Assembly: GCA_951804985.1 (NCBI GenBank)
Contig: OX638133.1
Location: forward strand, 76,080,367-76,144,366
Source of the DNA: Dryomyza anilis
Lineage: Eukaryota > Arthropoda > Insecta > Diptera > Dryomyzidae
Direction of reading: 5' to 3'
Length of the DNA: 64,000 nucleotides
The notes under the pieces: model-generated
What the model saw: only the letters and a program-made list of their open reading frames with translations
Databases searched by the model: none
What the model was told of the DNA's origin: nothing
Shown here: one piece after another, positions 1-10,816 of the stretch
Position numbering within the stretch: position 1 is the first letter of the stretch
Layout: each line of letters opens with the position of its first letter
Position numbers and translations under genes: made by a program

Positions 1-555
1 TTTTTACGAGTGTGAATCAGTTCAAATATCAAAAAAAGTAATACATGAACGAGTAGATTTAGAAGCCAAGACACTTACTGCAGATCTCTGATTGAGACAT
101 GCATTGACAATTTTTTTCGACCACTACTTCCAGAGATACAGTGGTTCAAACTTACAAAAAATGGGCCAAAAATCACATTTTTATGGTTGTATATATTTCA
201 ATATCTCTTAAAGTAGAAATGATGGCTCGTTTTAAAGCTAATAGAGCAATTAAGTTCTAACTTCTAAACTTGAACATGTGACCCGTGGTCATTATCCTTG
301 CATTTCCAAATGGATGTCCTTAAAAAGGACACTTTTTAAAATTCTGAAAAAAAAACACATATTTTGGTTGATTTAATATAATTTAGAGTTTGAACCACTT
401 TAGAGTTTGAACCACTGTATCTCAGGAAGAAGTGGTCGAATAAAATAAAAAAAAATTGTCAATGCATATCTCGAAACCCTTTATCAGTTGCCCAAATTTC
501 ATTGAAATCGAAGAAGGTGAGTTCCAACCGCTGGTCGATTTGGTGTGGAATGGCC
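1..555. mobile_element. Foldback-type element 'A' (right portion)
   Basis: The sequence folds on itself. The block around 116-150 (GACCACTACTTCCAGAGATA, then CAGTGGTTCAAA) recurs inverted at about 400-440, and the block ending CATGCATTGACAATTTTTTT near 115 recurs inverted near 455-475. The right end reads GGTCGATTTGGTGTGGAAT then GGCCC at 535-555. The same end, inverted, starts a second copy at 22255. The left end lies outside the window. No coding sequence is seen. It is probably an old non-autonomous DNA transposon with long inverted arms; superfamily unknown. Confidence 0.55.
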
Positions 556-1974
556 CGTATATCATTTATATTTGTGTTATATCATGTGTTTAAATTTTAA
601 GTGCATATATATGCGCATATTTCTAATCATTATAATTGTTTTTTTATTTGGCCATTTTCCAATCCATTCTCATTTCATCTGTCATTGCTTGGAGTCCTTT
701 ATTATATTTCTGACCAATCAATTACTCGTTTCTCCAAACAGCCATTCTACCAACATTACTATCATTCATTATTTGGGTTTTATAAAAATATGTGTCTGTA
801 AAATGAGAGTCTTAGGATTATATTACGACCATTCGTTTGATTGTCACAGTTTAAATATAATTTTACTTTTAATGTAAATGTTATATGCCAAATGTATTTT
901 GCCACAAACGATCTGTAAACGTTTTTTTTCTTTGTCTGTAACAAAAAGTTATATAGAATTTAGATTTTACAATACTGCTTTTGATTTGAAGTAGTAAAAT
1001 GAAACTACAAATTATGAAATAAAACTACTCAATTATGGTTAAACGTGTGACCATGTTGTTGGTTTGTTGGTCCGTTTGTTGCAAAATGTACAATTGATTA
1101 TCTATAACAAACACATAGAGCCACACTACGATATTGAAAATGTCCAGATAAAGCACAGTTTTAGTTAAACTATTAACTATTGCTGTTGGGATTAAAACAA
1201 ATCTAAAGTTGTTGTAATAAAATATCATGTACAGTTTCAGATACGTAGACAGTATTTGTGAGACCAGCAGTTTTTGGTAAGAACAATACCAACAACAAAA
1301 AAAATATTTTATAATAATCACAGATTTATGAAAAATAAAACAAATACATTTATCAACTTTTAAATGCTTATATTCACATGAAAATTAAAATATAATGTAA
1401 AGTCAATACAAATTCAGTTAGGTTGAAAACATAAATATTTATTCAAGCCAACTATTGAACTTTATAAATTTTATAGTTGGTGAGTTTTACATCTACGACG
1501 AGATTTTCGTACTGATTTCATTATTTCGGCAAAAAATATTACATTCATTTCAACTTTTTCCCATTGACTGCTCAGACATAAGTTAAATTATCATTTTTTA
1601 TAGTATCAACAAAATTGTTCGACAGCCCACTTAAAACAATATCAAAATTTTATGAATAATATAAACACAAAAACAAATAATAGTGGTGTGGGCCATTAAT
1701 CCATTTTCCACATATTTTAAAAGGTGAATGGTAATTTTTCAATGTTGATAAAAGTAAAACCAAAAAAGTATTGTGTTATTTGGATTTAATAATAATAATT
1801 GAATTATTTGTTAATTTTTGCTTCACACAAAATGATCACAAAATATTTATTCTGCGAAATATTTTTTATTGTTTACAACATTTTATTCCTTTTGTTCTGT
1901 CTTTTATTTTATTTCATTATTTTTGTAATGTTTGTTTCCAAATCAATTGCCTGCGAATAATATTTTCTATGTTC
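556..1974. other. AT-rich sequence without recognised features
   Basis: Short open frames occur on both strands (for example 545-877 on plus and 1025-1321 on minus), but they are composed of AT-driven codons (I, F, Y, N, L) and show no recognisable motif. Nothing here is supported as a gene or repeat. Confidence 0.5.
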
Positions 1975-2345
1975 AGTCAGAGAGTATAGATTTTTAATAG
2001 AGATTCCTTCCGAGTTTGCTGGCGTCGCTGCCAAAAACATTGGTTATGTGGAAGTGGAATTTTACAGATTGAAGTTAACAGAGGAAAACAGTGCACAAAA
2101 TTGGATCTGTCCGCGGATAATTTGCAACCAAACTTACCAAGATATATTGCAATCCAACTCATTATAAATTTCAATTATTTTTCTGGGCAAAAATGTGGCA
2201 GAAAACATTAGAATATTGATTTGAAAATGTGTCTGTTGACAAAATTTTCGTTTCTATTTCCACATAACCAATGTTTGAATTTATTTGACAAAAGTGGCAG
2301 CGAAACCACCAGTACGGAAACTCTATATCAAATATATACTCTCTG
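1975..2345. repeat. Diverged inverted repeat, about 90-bp arms
   Basis: The reverse complement of about 1975-2060 (containing CCACATAACCAATGTTT, GGCAGCGA, TATACTCTCTG) aligns with 2258-2345 in the same order, with small insertions. The intervening sequence is about 200 bp. This looks like a decayed foldback element or an inverted local duplication. The small open frames on both strands (1977-2174 minus, 2221-2451 plus) share the peptide PHNQC only because of this symmetry. Confidence 0.5.
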
Positions 2346-3082
2346 GTTCAGTATAAATTCCTACTCAGAAAATTCATATATTGATAATTATATGACGAGA
2401 AAATTTCAAAAACTGTTTAAAGAAAAATTGTCTGAGGAAGAATTAGAATGAATATTTAAAACTAGAAATATGTGTGGCTTCATTTTGAGATGTTCCAGAA
2501 GTCCCCAGGATTTACGAATCCTGAAAAAACTGCTAGTTTGTAATATTGAAAGTGTTTCTTGGATACCGTGTACTTAACCAAATTAAGTTTAATTCGAATG
2601 TCAATAGCATTAAATTGCGCATTATCAGTTAATGCATTTTTAAATTATTCATCGGTTCCATTAACATTATTATTGATGCAATTAATTACGATAATTTTGC
2701 GCACACAGCAGGATCTTCACGTTGGCGCTACTATTCACGCAACAAAAGTTTTTCGTTCTTATTATCATCGTTCCAGCTGTTGCCTTTTATTTGTTGAAAC
2801 GAATTTCTGCTGTTTGATTTAATTTTTTTTAATTAATTATTTTAGCTGTATTATTCGCTGTACTTAGCGAATAATTGCGTTGCAAGTACTTTTGATATTT
2901 GATGCTTTTAATGCGGTTTACGATTATATTCAGCTGATAATATTAATGTTTGATTTAGTTTTTAGTTCAGTTGCACACATATAATACTGTTTTGTAAAAA
3001 ATTGAATTAAAATAATAAAAACCATTGTGAATTATGATTTATTGTAAATTATGTCACATCTGTTATTAATAATAATGGTAGT
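2346..3082. other. AT-rich intergenic or intronic sequence
   Basis: No repeat partner was found in the window. The open frame at 2559-2822 lies in slightly less AT-rich sequence (2690-2810) but opens at TTG and matches nothing I recognise. Confidence 0.4.
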
Positions 3083-3472
3083 AATGAAATTCACTAATTT
3101 AATGAAAACTTTTGCTATTCTTCTTATTAAATCAGTAACTACGTTTGCTAATATGAATATTTGTACGTCAATGAACCGGCGCAGGTTCAGCAATTGTATT
3201 TGCTAAAACTGAGCCGACTAATGCCCATAACTTCGACGAATAGGTATCTACTAGCTTAGTTATCTATCGTGTAAGCAAAATTTCTTAATTATAACATATA
3301 GTTAAAGAGCAAAAAGACCGGATAAGTAAGAGATATCTGTTAGATACGAACACTATAAATCTGTTAGTTACGGGCATAAATTTTTTGCTGCATTGACGTA
3401 CACATATTCATATTAACGAACGCAATTGCTTATATAACGAAGAATGTTTGCATTAAATTAGTGAATTTCATT
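3083..3472. mobile_element. Palindromic MITE, 390 bp
   Basis: Terminal inverted repeats are AATGAAATTCACTAATTTAA at the left and its complement TTAAATTAGTGAATTTCATT at the right (20 of 20). The symmetry continues inward: TAATATGAATAT followed by GTACGTCAATG on the left pairs with CATTGACGTAC and ATATTCATATTA on the right. No coding capacity. No clear target duplication was seen beyond one or two bases. Superfamily not assignable. Confidence 0.7.
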
Positions 3473-3827
3473 GCTGGATTGATTAAGAAATATAATTAAT
3501 ATCGGTTGCTATATTTACGTCCGTTTTTTTTCTGTGCATAATAATTATATATGATATCCTTCACAGAAAAGCTTGATTGGACAATAAATATAAACAGTCA
3601 ATGCCAGGATCGCTAAAGTAGGTTTGTTAGAAATTATATAATTATGCGTTTGTTGTGTTTCGTAATTCAGGATCTTAAGTAAAACTGTCAGCTCAAAAAT
3701 AAACTGTGAATTTTTGGACTGATAAATAGGGAATAAAGTTTTACTGCATTTGGTCTCTATTTTCAGACGTACATCATTTGCATCATGTGTAATATGACTG
3801 TCGGACGATGTAATATAATAAATAAAA

Positions 3828-3876
<49 letters not shown>

Positions 3877-4257
3877 AAATAAATAGCGGATGTGTTAACT
3901 TCTTTTAAATTTTGTTATATTAAATTATAAATTAATGTAATTAAATATTTAAGCAATACAATTAAATGTTTTATCAGTAATGAAACAATTATAAATTAAT
4001 TGTATTGATAAATGTTTTGCTATATTTACACATATAAACTTTCTTTATACACTGAAACAAATATTTATCTAATTGAAGTAAAATAGCTCAATAATTCATT
4101 CACGAAAATACAAATTTCTTTTATTTGAATATAAAAATCGTTGATTTAAAGAAAAATTTCTTTGATTACAGGAAAAATGGGCTTGATATATAGAAATGTA
4201 TTCTATGGAGCTAAATCATCCCCCTATTTACTTGAAATAGGTAAATTGTTTTTTGGA
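3473..4257. other. AT-rich sequence around a tetranucleotide array
   Basis: Apart from the (AAAT)n array listed separately, nothing here has a partner elsewhere in the window and no coding frame is credible. Confidence 0.4.
3818..3886. repeat. (AAAT)n microsatellite
   Basis: About 16 copies of AAAT with few interruptions, ending in AATTAAATAAATAG. Confidence 0.95.
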
Positions 4258-4745
4258 GTGTAGGAAGGAAAAACGTCAACACGTCAACTTTTTTAATTGA
4301 ACTCCGACTTTTTTAATATTGTGCTTCTATGTGGTCTACCGATAAAACATGTAGTACAAACTCACCTACAAGTAATGGTTAGGCACTATGGAAATCGAAA
4401 GGGTTCATTTTCTTGCAAAATGGTTCATTGTACGTTTTTGATGTCCAAGAAGCGATTATAGGAAACATCCTAAGGATAATTTCCACTGAATACGTCAGAG
4501 ATTTACCACTATTTTTAATGGTTTTCTATTAAAAAATCCGTCCAGTTGTTCAACTGGTTATGAAGAAGTCAGAAAACGATCATAAGTCTTTGGGGTAAAT
4601 ATTCGTCTTTTGAAAATGAGCTAGGGTCCCTAAACAACTAAAATCTCCAACACGTTTCTGAAATATAAGCCTACTAATAATAAAAATAGTTCCAACTTCA
4701 ATATTGAATAGAGTCTTAGAAATAGAGCATTACAAAAATTTTGGT
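4258..4745 (+). repeat. Dispersed repeat 'B', copy 1
   Basis: It aligns along most of its length with 30476-30900. Shared blocks in order include ACGTTTTTGATGTC, GATTTACCACTATTTTTAAT, GAAGAAGTCAGAAAAC, AAATATTCGTCTTT, GAGCTAGGGT, TCTCCAACACGT and CTGAAATATAAGCCTACT. Both copies lie in the same orientation. There is no coding frame; transposon class unknown. Confidence 0.65.
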
Positions 4746-4963
4746 TCAGTGAAAATTGCAACATTTCTTGATTAAAATTGTGAGGATGATTCCGAATATG
4801 GAATATTGGCTCTAGTTTTTGAATTATAGCCTAATTATATTTTGTTAATGATTTGCTCTTGTAATTTTTATACCCTACACTAAGAGTGGAAGGGTATATT
4901 CAGTTTGGTACGCCGTTTGTAACACGAAGAACGAAGCATCTCCGGTATGGAAAAGTATATATA

Positions 4964-5206
4964 TGTAGGATTGAGCTCCACGACGTTTAAATAAATCACA
5001 CGATAATTTATATTTTCTATAAAAGTTTATTATATAAAAACAAATCGTCGTATGTTGCGAGCTTAATGGCTGCCGTCGTGAAACTGTCTGTCTATATTCT
5101 CAAAATTCTGTCACTTCAATTCATTCGTCAAAGGTCACTAAGTTTTATATGATTAGTAAAGTGTATCCTGTCCTTTATTGTCCGTCCGTCTTACACCACT
5201 CCCACA
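4964..5206. mobile_element. Candidate solo LTR, 243 bp, inside the type II element
   Basis: Other copies read GTATATATATTCTTG at this place. Here the tract is split: GTATATATA, then 243 foreign bases, then TATATTCTTG, which implies a 4-bp TATA duplication. The insert begins TGTAGGA and ends TCCCACA (imperfect inverted ends, TG..CA). It contains CTATAAAAG at about 5017 and AATAAA. A 4- to 5-bp duplication and TG..CA ends fit a Ty3/Gypsy-type solo LTR. The low-complexity target makes the duplication weak evidence on its own. Confidence 0.55.
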
Positions 5207-5732
5207 TATATTCTTGATCAGGATGACCTCCTGAGTCGATTTAGCGATGTCCGTCTGTCTGTGAGTCTGCCCGTCTTTCTGTCTGTCTGTTGAAATCCCT
5301 ACTACTTTTAGAATTGAAGAGCTAGATAAATGAAACTTATAACTTAGATTACTAATATACCTACGCTGTATGTGCGAAATTGGCGAGATCGGTCCATTGT
5401 GACCTATGATCCGACTACTTATGTTCAAATACCTCATATAAAATGTACATATAAAGATCAATTTTTATGTATACGTGCTTAGGTAAACTTTTTTGGTCAA
5501 ATATATATTTATATCATGCTCAAATACATGATAATAATGTTTTCCGGCGAAAAGACTTGTGGTTCACAAAAAAAAAAAATCGAAACTCGGTACACCTACC
5601 CATTTGTAAATATGGGTATCAAATGAATGGAAATTCTTCAGCGATTGAATGTTTGTAGTTATTTTCAGGATTCGTATACCCTGGTGACCTATATATCACT
5701 TTGAATGGTAACCACACATATGTGTAGGGTAT

Positions 5733-5758
5733 TTATAGTCGGCTTAGACCGACTATAA
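5733..5758 (+). other. Conserved 3' stem-loop of the type II element
   Basis: TTATAGTCGG, loop CTTAGA, CCGACTATAA: a perfect 10-bp stem. The same stem core ATAGTCGG/CCGACTAT occurs near the same end of type I copies with a different loop (GCCCGA). DINE-1 and Helentron elements typically carry a 3'-terminal stem-loop. Confidence 0.75.
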
Positions 5759-5830
5759 TTTTGATAATCCTAACTATCATAATTACACCTACTTTAAAAT
5801 TTCCCATGTGATCTAACCTTCCCAACTAGT

Positions 5831-7639
5831 TAGTATCTTAATACTGCTTTTAATTAAAATTTCAGTCATTAATGTATATATAGAAGATTATACACTCTAC
5901 TCAAATCCAAACTAATATAATGATTGACATCAAATATTTGCAATTATATTTTGACAACAATTCATAATAATGCAAACATTGAATTTGTCATGCAATGGCA
6001 ATTAAATGAAGAAATTTAATTTGTCGCTGTCAAATGACATTTAAGGCGATGACATTGGCTGACAAGTAATTACAATTCCAAAGTAAAAATATTTATCAAG
6101 TGCAAACACATTGTACTTCTTTGACAACGACTTAACTATTGACAGGAAATTAATATTTTGAATTAGGAAATTAATTTTTTAATCATATATATTAATAGTT
6201 ACAATATAATTTACACGAAAATTAATATTACTCTATAATTACAGTCAAATAGGAAAGTAGTTTATACAACCGAATTTACAATAAAATAAGCAAAGAAGAA
6301 TATAAATAATTAGTATAATTATAATTTTAGTATAATTGTCATAAGACGTTATTATAACATTTCAAAACATTTCGATAAAAGAATTTTACATTTTATAGAA
6401 AATATTTATAGATTTCGATATTAAATTTTTGAGCAGGATTTGAATTTTAATGTCAAGAACTAAAGATTTTGTTGTTAACCTTTAAAACTTGAATACTTTT
6501 TTTTATTTTAAATATGTTTTTATTATTTTGTAAAAATTTGAATTTTCAGAAAAAATTAAATTTGTATTGAATATTTTGCATTTGTTATAATCATTTTTGG
6601 TTATTTAATTTTTATTTAATTTTTAACACCATTTATTTTCATTTTAGCATTATTTATATTTGTTTGTATCAGATGAAGAGATTACAAAAAACATGGATTT
6701 AACAAAAAAAAATTTAATTTTCAAGTAAATAATAAATAATTCGATTAATTTAAATTTGTGTCTAATATATACAATGAAATTTTAATTAATTTAGTGTGAC
6801 GCATAATATTTTTGTATGTTTTAGTTTTAATATAAACCTTGGAGTCTGCTCGTAACACCTGGTGACCGTTTCAGTTATATTTATTCTTTCATTATTTTTT
6901 TTTAAGTAACAACCATTTATCGAACAGTCAATTAATTTCTCGATATCGGTGTCTGACTCAGCATCCGTTATACCTAATAAGGAATTACAAATAAAATGCA
7001 CCAATTATTAATAACTCTTTATTTTTCTATTTGAACTTTATATTTAAGTTTGGCCAAGACACTCCTTTAGAGAATTCATGCCGATCATCTGTACACATCG
7101 AGTCAGGAAGTAACACTGTTCAAGAAAATATATCGTCGTTGTAGAAGTATAAGTCACCCACAAATTACAATATAAGTTTATAAGAATTATTTTATAATCC
7201 GACAGTTTCTTATCCATGTGAACAACATTGGAATTATTTCATCTTTTGATTTATTAACTTAAAATAATAATTAGGGATAGGCTTCTCATGCACTAAAAAA
7301 TACTACTTGAGGCATATAGAGGTACTTGCTCATACATTACTTTTTAAATTTTTTTGTTAATAGTTTCAGTAAATAAGCAACAAAATACATGCACTAAAAA
7401 AAATTAACCTAAGAGTAACCTGATTCAACTCACCGGACAATAAAAAAGTATCAAAATTATTTGTCTATATGACAGTACCTCCCGGCACTGTCTATGAAAA
7501 GCACCTGACTTAATTTCGTTATTTAGTTAGGCATTTAGCCTTTGAAAAAATACTTTAAATATTTAAAATTATTGCTTATTTCTACGTCAACTCGTTACAA
7601 TTCGTGTGCCAAATAGAGATATAATATATAAAATATTGT
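5831..7639. other. Long AT-rich stretch, nothing firm
   Basis: More than 75% AT for most of its length. A 72-codon frame on the minus strand at 6786-7004 encodes a peptide with mixed acidic and basic residues (for example ESDTDIEKLIDCSING) in less AT-rich sequence, but it opens at TTG and matches no family I know. It could be a relic exon or chance. Confidence 0.35.
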
Positions 7640-8050
7640 TATTACTTTGGTGCCCGAAAAAAATCGAAATTCGGTACTCCTACCCATTCGTACATGTGGG
7701 TACTAAACTGACAATGGCTTTGTATACATTTTTTTTGTTTAAGAATTTGTTTGGAAAGGTCAACTCCTATAAATGCTCTATTGGATGAAAAAAAACTAAT
7801 GTGGAATATTTCGAAATGGAAAATGGACTCGCCGGTACCTCAAAGTTTAAGGTTTTGGTACACAATTCGGCGGTCCATTTCCCACTTATGGATTTCGCTG
7901 AAAATTCTCCACATCTATTTTTCATCCAATAGAGCATTTATAGGGGTTGACCTTATCTCGATTTGAAATCATGAAAGTCCGACTATAACTTTCATAATTA
8001 TTACTAACACCAATTACAAAAATTCCCTACTTCAAAATTGGCCATGTTTT
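7640..8050 (+). mobile_element. Type II DINE-like relic, interrupted
   Basis: The left part (CGAAATTCGGTACTCCTACC, then CATTCGTACATGTGGGTA) matches the middle of type II copies. The right part (GTCCGACTATAACTTTCATA, then CCCTACTTCAAAATT and GGCCATG) matches their 3' end. Both termini are lost. The two parts are separated by the MITE at 7756-7954. Confidence 0.6.
7756..7954. mobile_element. Palindromic MITE, 199 bp, 36-bp arms
   Basis: Left arm AAGGTCAACTCCTATAAATG followed by CTCTATTGGATGAAAA. The right arm is its reverse complement with one mismatch (position 10, T versus C), so the arms match at 35 of 36 bases. The centre has further weak symmetry (CCATTT blocks). High arm identity suggests a fairly young insertion. 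It sits inside a type II DINE-like relic. Confidence 0.8.
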
Positions 8051-9580
8051 AGTACAGTTATAATAACATATTTTCTCCTACACAATAATATTATTTTTTA
8101 AATATTATACCTATTGTAGTGCAATTTATTCCCTATTGATTATTTGTATCTTGCCTGAAGTTCATTAAGTTAACGAGAATTGATGTTCATAGTTTAGAGT
8201 CGATAGTTCGTCGCCGATAAAACTGCGGATGTTCTGTTGTTCCAGATCGTAGAACAAACGCAGTAACAGTAACAAGAAAACCACACGTGCACCAACATGT
8301 ACTAGCAACATACAGCGAGGTAACTATGTTGCTGCTGTTTGCCACAAAAATTGAATTTTCTTTGTTTACGTAGAGAACGAGTCAGTTATTGGTACTGCAA
8401 TTTGCGAACAAGCAGTAATATTTTTTGTACATATTTTTTTTTGTTGCTATATGTAGCAAAAAGACAAAACTCAAATTGCACAAAAAACCCAGTCACGATT
8501 TGATATCGCTTTGAGATGTCGGGGAATTCATTCGATCTTGGTTCGGATTTTCAGTTCTTATTCTTTATATCCTACCTGAGTACATCTCAGATTTCAAACC
8601 GAGATATTGAAATTTTCAGGTATTTTTCAGGAATATTAGGAATAAATAAATGAAATATTTTGGGAAGTATATAGCAGGTCAAAATTTGTAGAATGTGAAT
8701 GGCAGTTTCACGACATATTGTGAGAATGGGCAGAAAATATGCAGTTTTTTATAAAAACAACGCCTTTGTCGTTTAAATATCTCTCGACCCTGCCAAAAAT
8801 TTTGTCTGGAGACCTTTCGAAAAAATATTTCTTTAATGCTTCAGCTCTGCGAAAAATGTTTTCTAGGGAATTTAAAAAAAAATCTATTACCTTAGATTAC
8901 CTTTTTAGTTTAGTCCGGTACATAACTATATTTCCATAACTTTTAAATGCCGTAATATGAAAACCGTAAGTGATATGTTTGATGTCTCTGCAACCGTCCA
9001 AAAATGTTAACATCTTTATAAATTTTGTTTCTCTCAATTACATGTTCATAATGTGCATCATCAAAGAAAGACAAAAGCAAAAACTATCTCATAAATAACA
9101 ACAAAATTAAATAATTTCATGTTGACAAATGATAAACATTAGTGTTGCTCCTTTTTTGGAACGTCTCATTGTAATTTAATAGTAGAGTTCTATATAAATG
9201 TTTTACAACATGCACTTTAAGGAAAAACCAGTCTCCATCCAGCCGATGCCATTATGTTAGTCATGGTCTTGACTTGAGCAACATCCGCCACATTCTTATT
9301 TTTTTTTTTTTATTTTGTGTATTATATTGGTCATCATCTAATGCAATTTTTGTAAGTGCGACGAAGGTTGTTGCAGTGTACAAATAAATTTGCATATTTT
9401 CAGCATAAATAAAAATGTCAACAAGTTGTCGACGATGCTGTAAATTGTGTTAAAATAATATGGTGTAGTTGATACAAAGTTTATATAATTGATTTGAGAG
9501 TAGACAAAATAATATGATTGAAATTAAAAAAGTGAAGAAATTATAATATTTATATTCTAATATACAAAGCTTAAATTGAG
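8051..9580. other. Single-copy-looking sequence with an island at about 8180-8500
   Basis: 8180-8500 is less AT-rich, rich in CA/GT and GCAACA-type words and contains CACACGTGCACC. This texture is typical of conserved non-coding DNA in flies, but conservation cannot be judged from one sequence. 8540-8980 has open stretches without recognisable motifs (8739-8939). 9230-9420 is another mixed-composition patch. No gene is supported. Confidence 0.35.
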
Positions 9581-9665
9581 CTCGTAAATAGTAAATTTAT
9601 GAGGTATTTAAAAATAAGTGGTCCGTTGCAGGTCACAATAGACCGATCATGCCAATTTTTTATTG
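9581..9665 (-). mobile_element. Short type II DINE-like fragment
   Basis: ATGAGGTATTTAAAAATAAG, GGTCACAATAGACCGATCAT and GCCAATTTT match the segment 27152-27215 of a longer type II copy. The ends are lost. Confidence 0.55.
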
Positions 9666-10020
9666 TTTTTGTTGATTTTTTTAGCATTATCAAGACAAGT
9701 ATTCCATGACTTACCAATTATAATTTAATTGAGCTGTAAAACATTGAAAAATACTCAAAGGAAGTGGCAGCAAAAACATCGTCCGCATACAAATTAATAT
9801 TAAAATACAGATGGTTACAGCAAAAACTAGAAACATTGCTATTACCAACGGGAAATGCGTATAAAAACTAAATGCATCGAACTATTTTATTTATTATCTG
9901 GATTGGATAGGATGAGTATAGTCATGATTGAAATACAAACTGTTACTTATTATAAAACTAATTAAATGATTACAAGTCATCCTTTGCATAGTTTAAGCTC
10001 GTGCCTAAATCGTCAATAAT
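9666..10020. other. AT-rich spacer
   Basis: No coding or repeat signal was recognised between the two DINE-like segments. Confidence 0.4.
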
Positions 10021-10816
10021 CGAGTTGGGTAAGTTCGGTCACATGGGGCGGATTTTTTAGTCGGTCGGGCCCGACTATGGAATACCCTACACCTTTGGTG
10101 GGGATATTAATGTGGGATATTTAATTGCATACCTTAATTTTAAAGTTTTCAATTATGCTGAACCTCCCCACCCTCAGATTATTATTCATATATCCGAAAT
10201 GTACGTCTTATATCCCCATAAATTAAAAAAAGTATATAAAAGTATAAAAAAAACTAAAAAAAAAAATTTGAAAAATATTTGGACTCACCACGCCTATATT
10301 TAAAATTTTGAAAGGCTAATATTTCATATATTTGATTTTAATAATTTACGGTTCAATTTTACACTATGAAATCCCGGGAAATAATGAAAAAAAAGTGGGC
10401 GTATCACGCCCATTTTTGAACCACATATTCCTAGGTGAATTCTAATAACACGTTTTAAATTTTATAACTATAACTTGAATACTTTTCGAGTTATTAGTTC
10501 CGAAAGAGTTATATAAAAGTGACTTGTATGGGAGGTGGGCGTGTCCGTTGACCGATTTGGCTCATTTTCAAACTCAGTTTTGGCTAAAATATATTGAGAC
10601 GAAATTTCATCGCATTCTGATCAGTATTTCTCAAGTTATTCTGTATTCGGACTGCAAGACAGCAAGACGGACAGACAGACGGACATGGCTAAACGGACCC
10701 GGGTAGTGATGCTGATCTAGAATATATATACTTTTCCATACCGGACACGCTTCCTAAGGGGCGTTACAATATATGCACAAAGTTAATATACCCTGTACCT
10801 CATAGGTGTAGGGTAT
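10021..10816 (-). mobile_element. DINE-1/mini-me-like element, type I, copy 1
   Basis: Read on the minus strand it starts ATACCCTACACCTATGAGG, has AACGCCCCTTAGGAAGCGTG, the core TATATATTCTAGATCAGCAT, TTTAGCCATGTCCGTCTGTC, the block CGGTCAACGGACACGCCCAC, and ends near CCCAACTCG. The 3' hairpin stem ATAGTCGG/CCGACTA(A) is present. No coding capacity; it would depend on rolling-circle (Helentron) machinery supplied elsewhere. No target duplication, as expected for this class. Confidence 0.8.

Larger units (their letters stand above)
4870..5830 (+). mobile_element. DINE-1/mini-me-like element, type II, with an insertion
   Basis: The 5' end is ATACCCTACACTAAGAGTGG with the partner AGGGTAT, forming a subterminal hairpin. 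The core follows: TTCTTGATCAGGATGACC, GAGTCGATTTAGCGATGTCC, then a GTCT/GTCC microsatellite. The core closely matches Drosophila DINE-1/INE-1 (non-autonomous, Helentron-associated rolling-circle elements). Near the 3' end is a 10-bp stem (5733-5758) and the end reads CCCAACTAGT. The copy is interrupted at 4964 by a candidate solo LTR. Strand is given with the ATACCC end as 5'. Confidence 0.75.

Noticed and set aside
3818..3886. Direct repeats that might be read as a CRISPR-like array
   Set aside because: Simple (AAAT)n without spacers; no such array exists in this eukaryotic window.
5153..5461. 102-codon minus-strand frame with RQTDIA motif
   Set aside because: It spans the solo LTR boundary and the type II core; element sequence.
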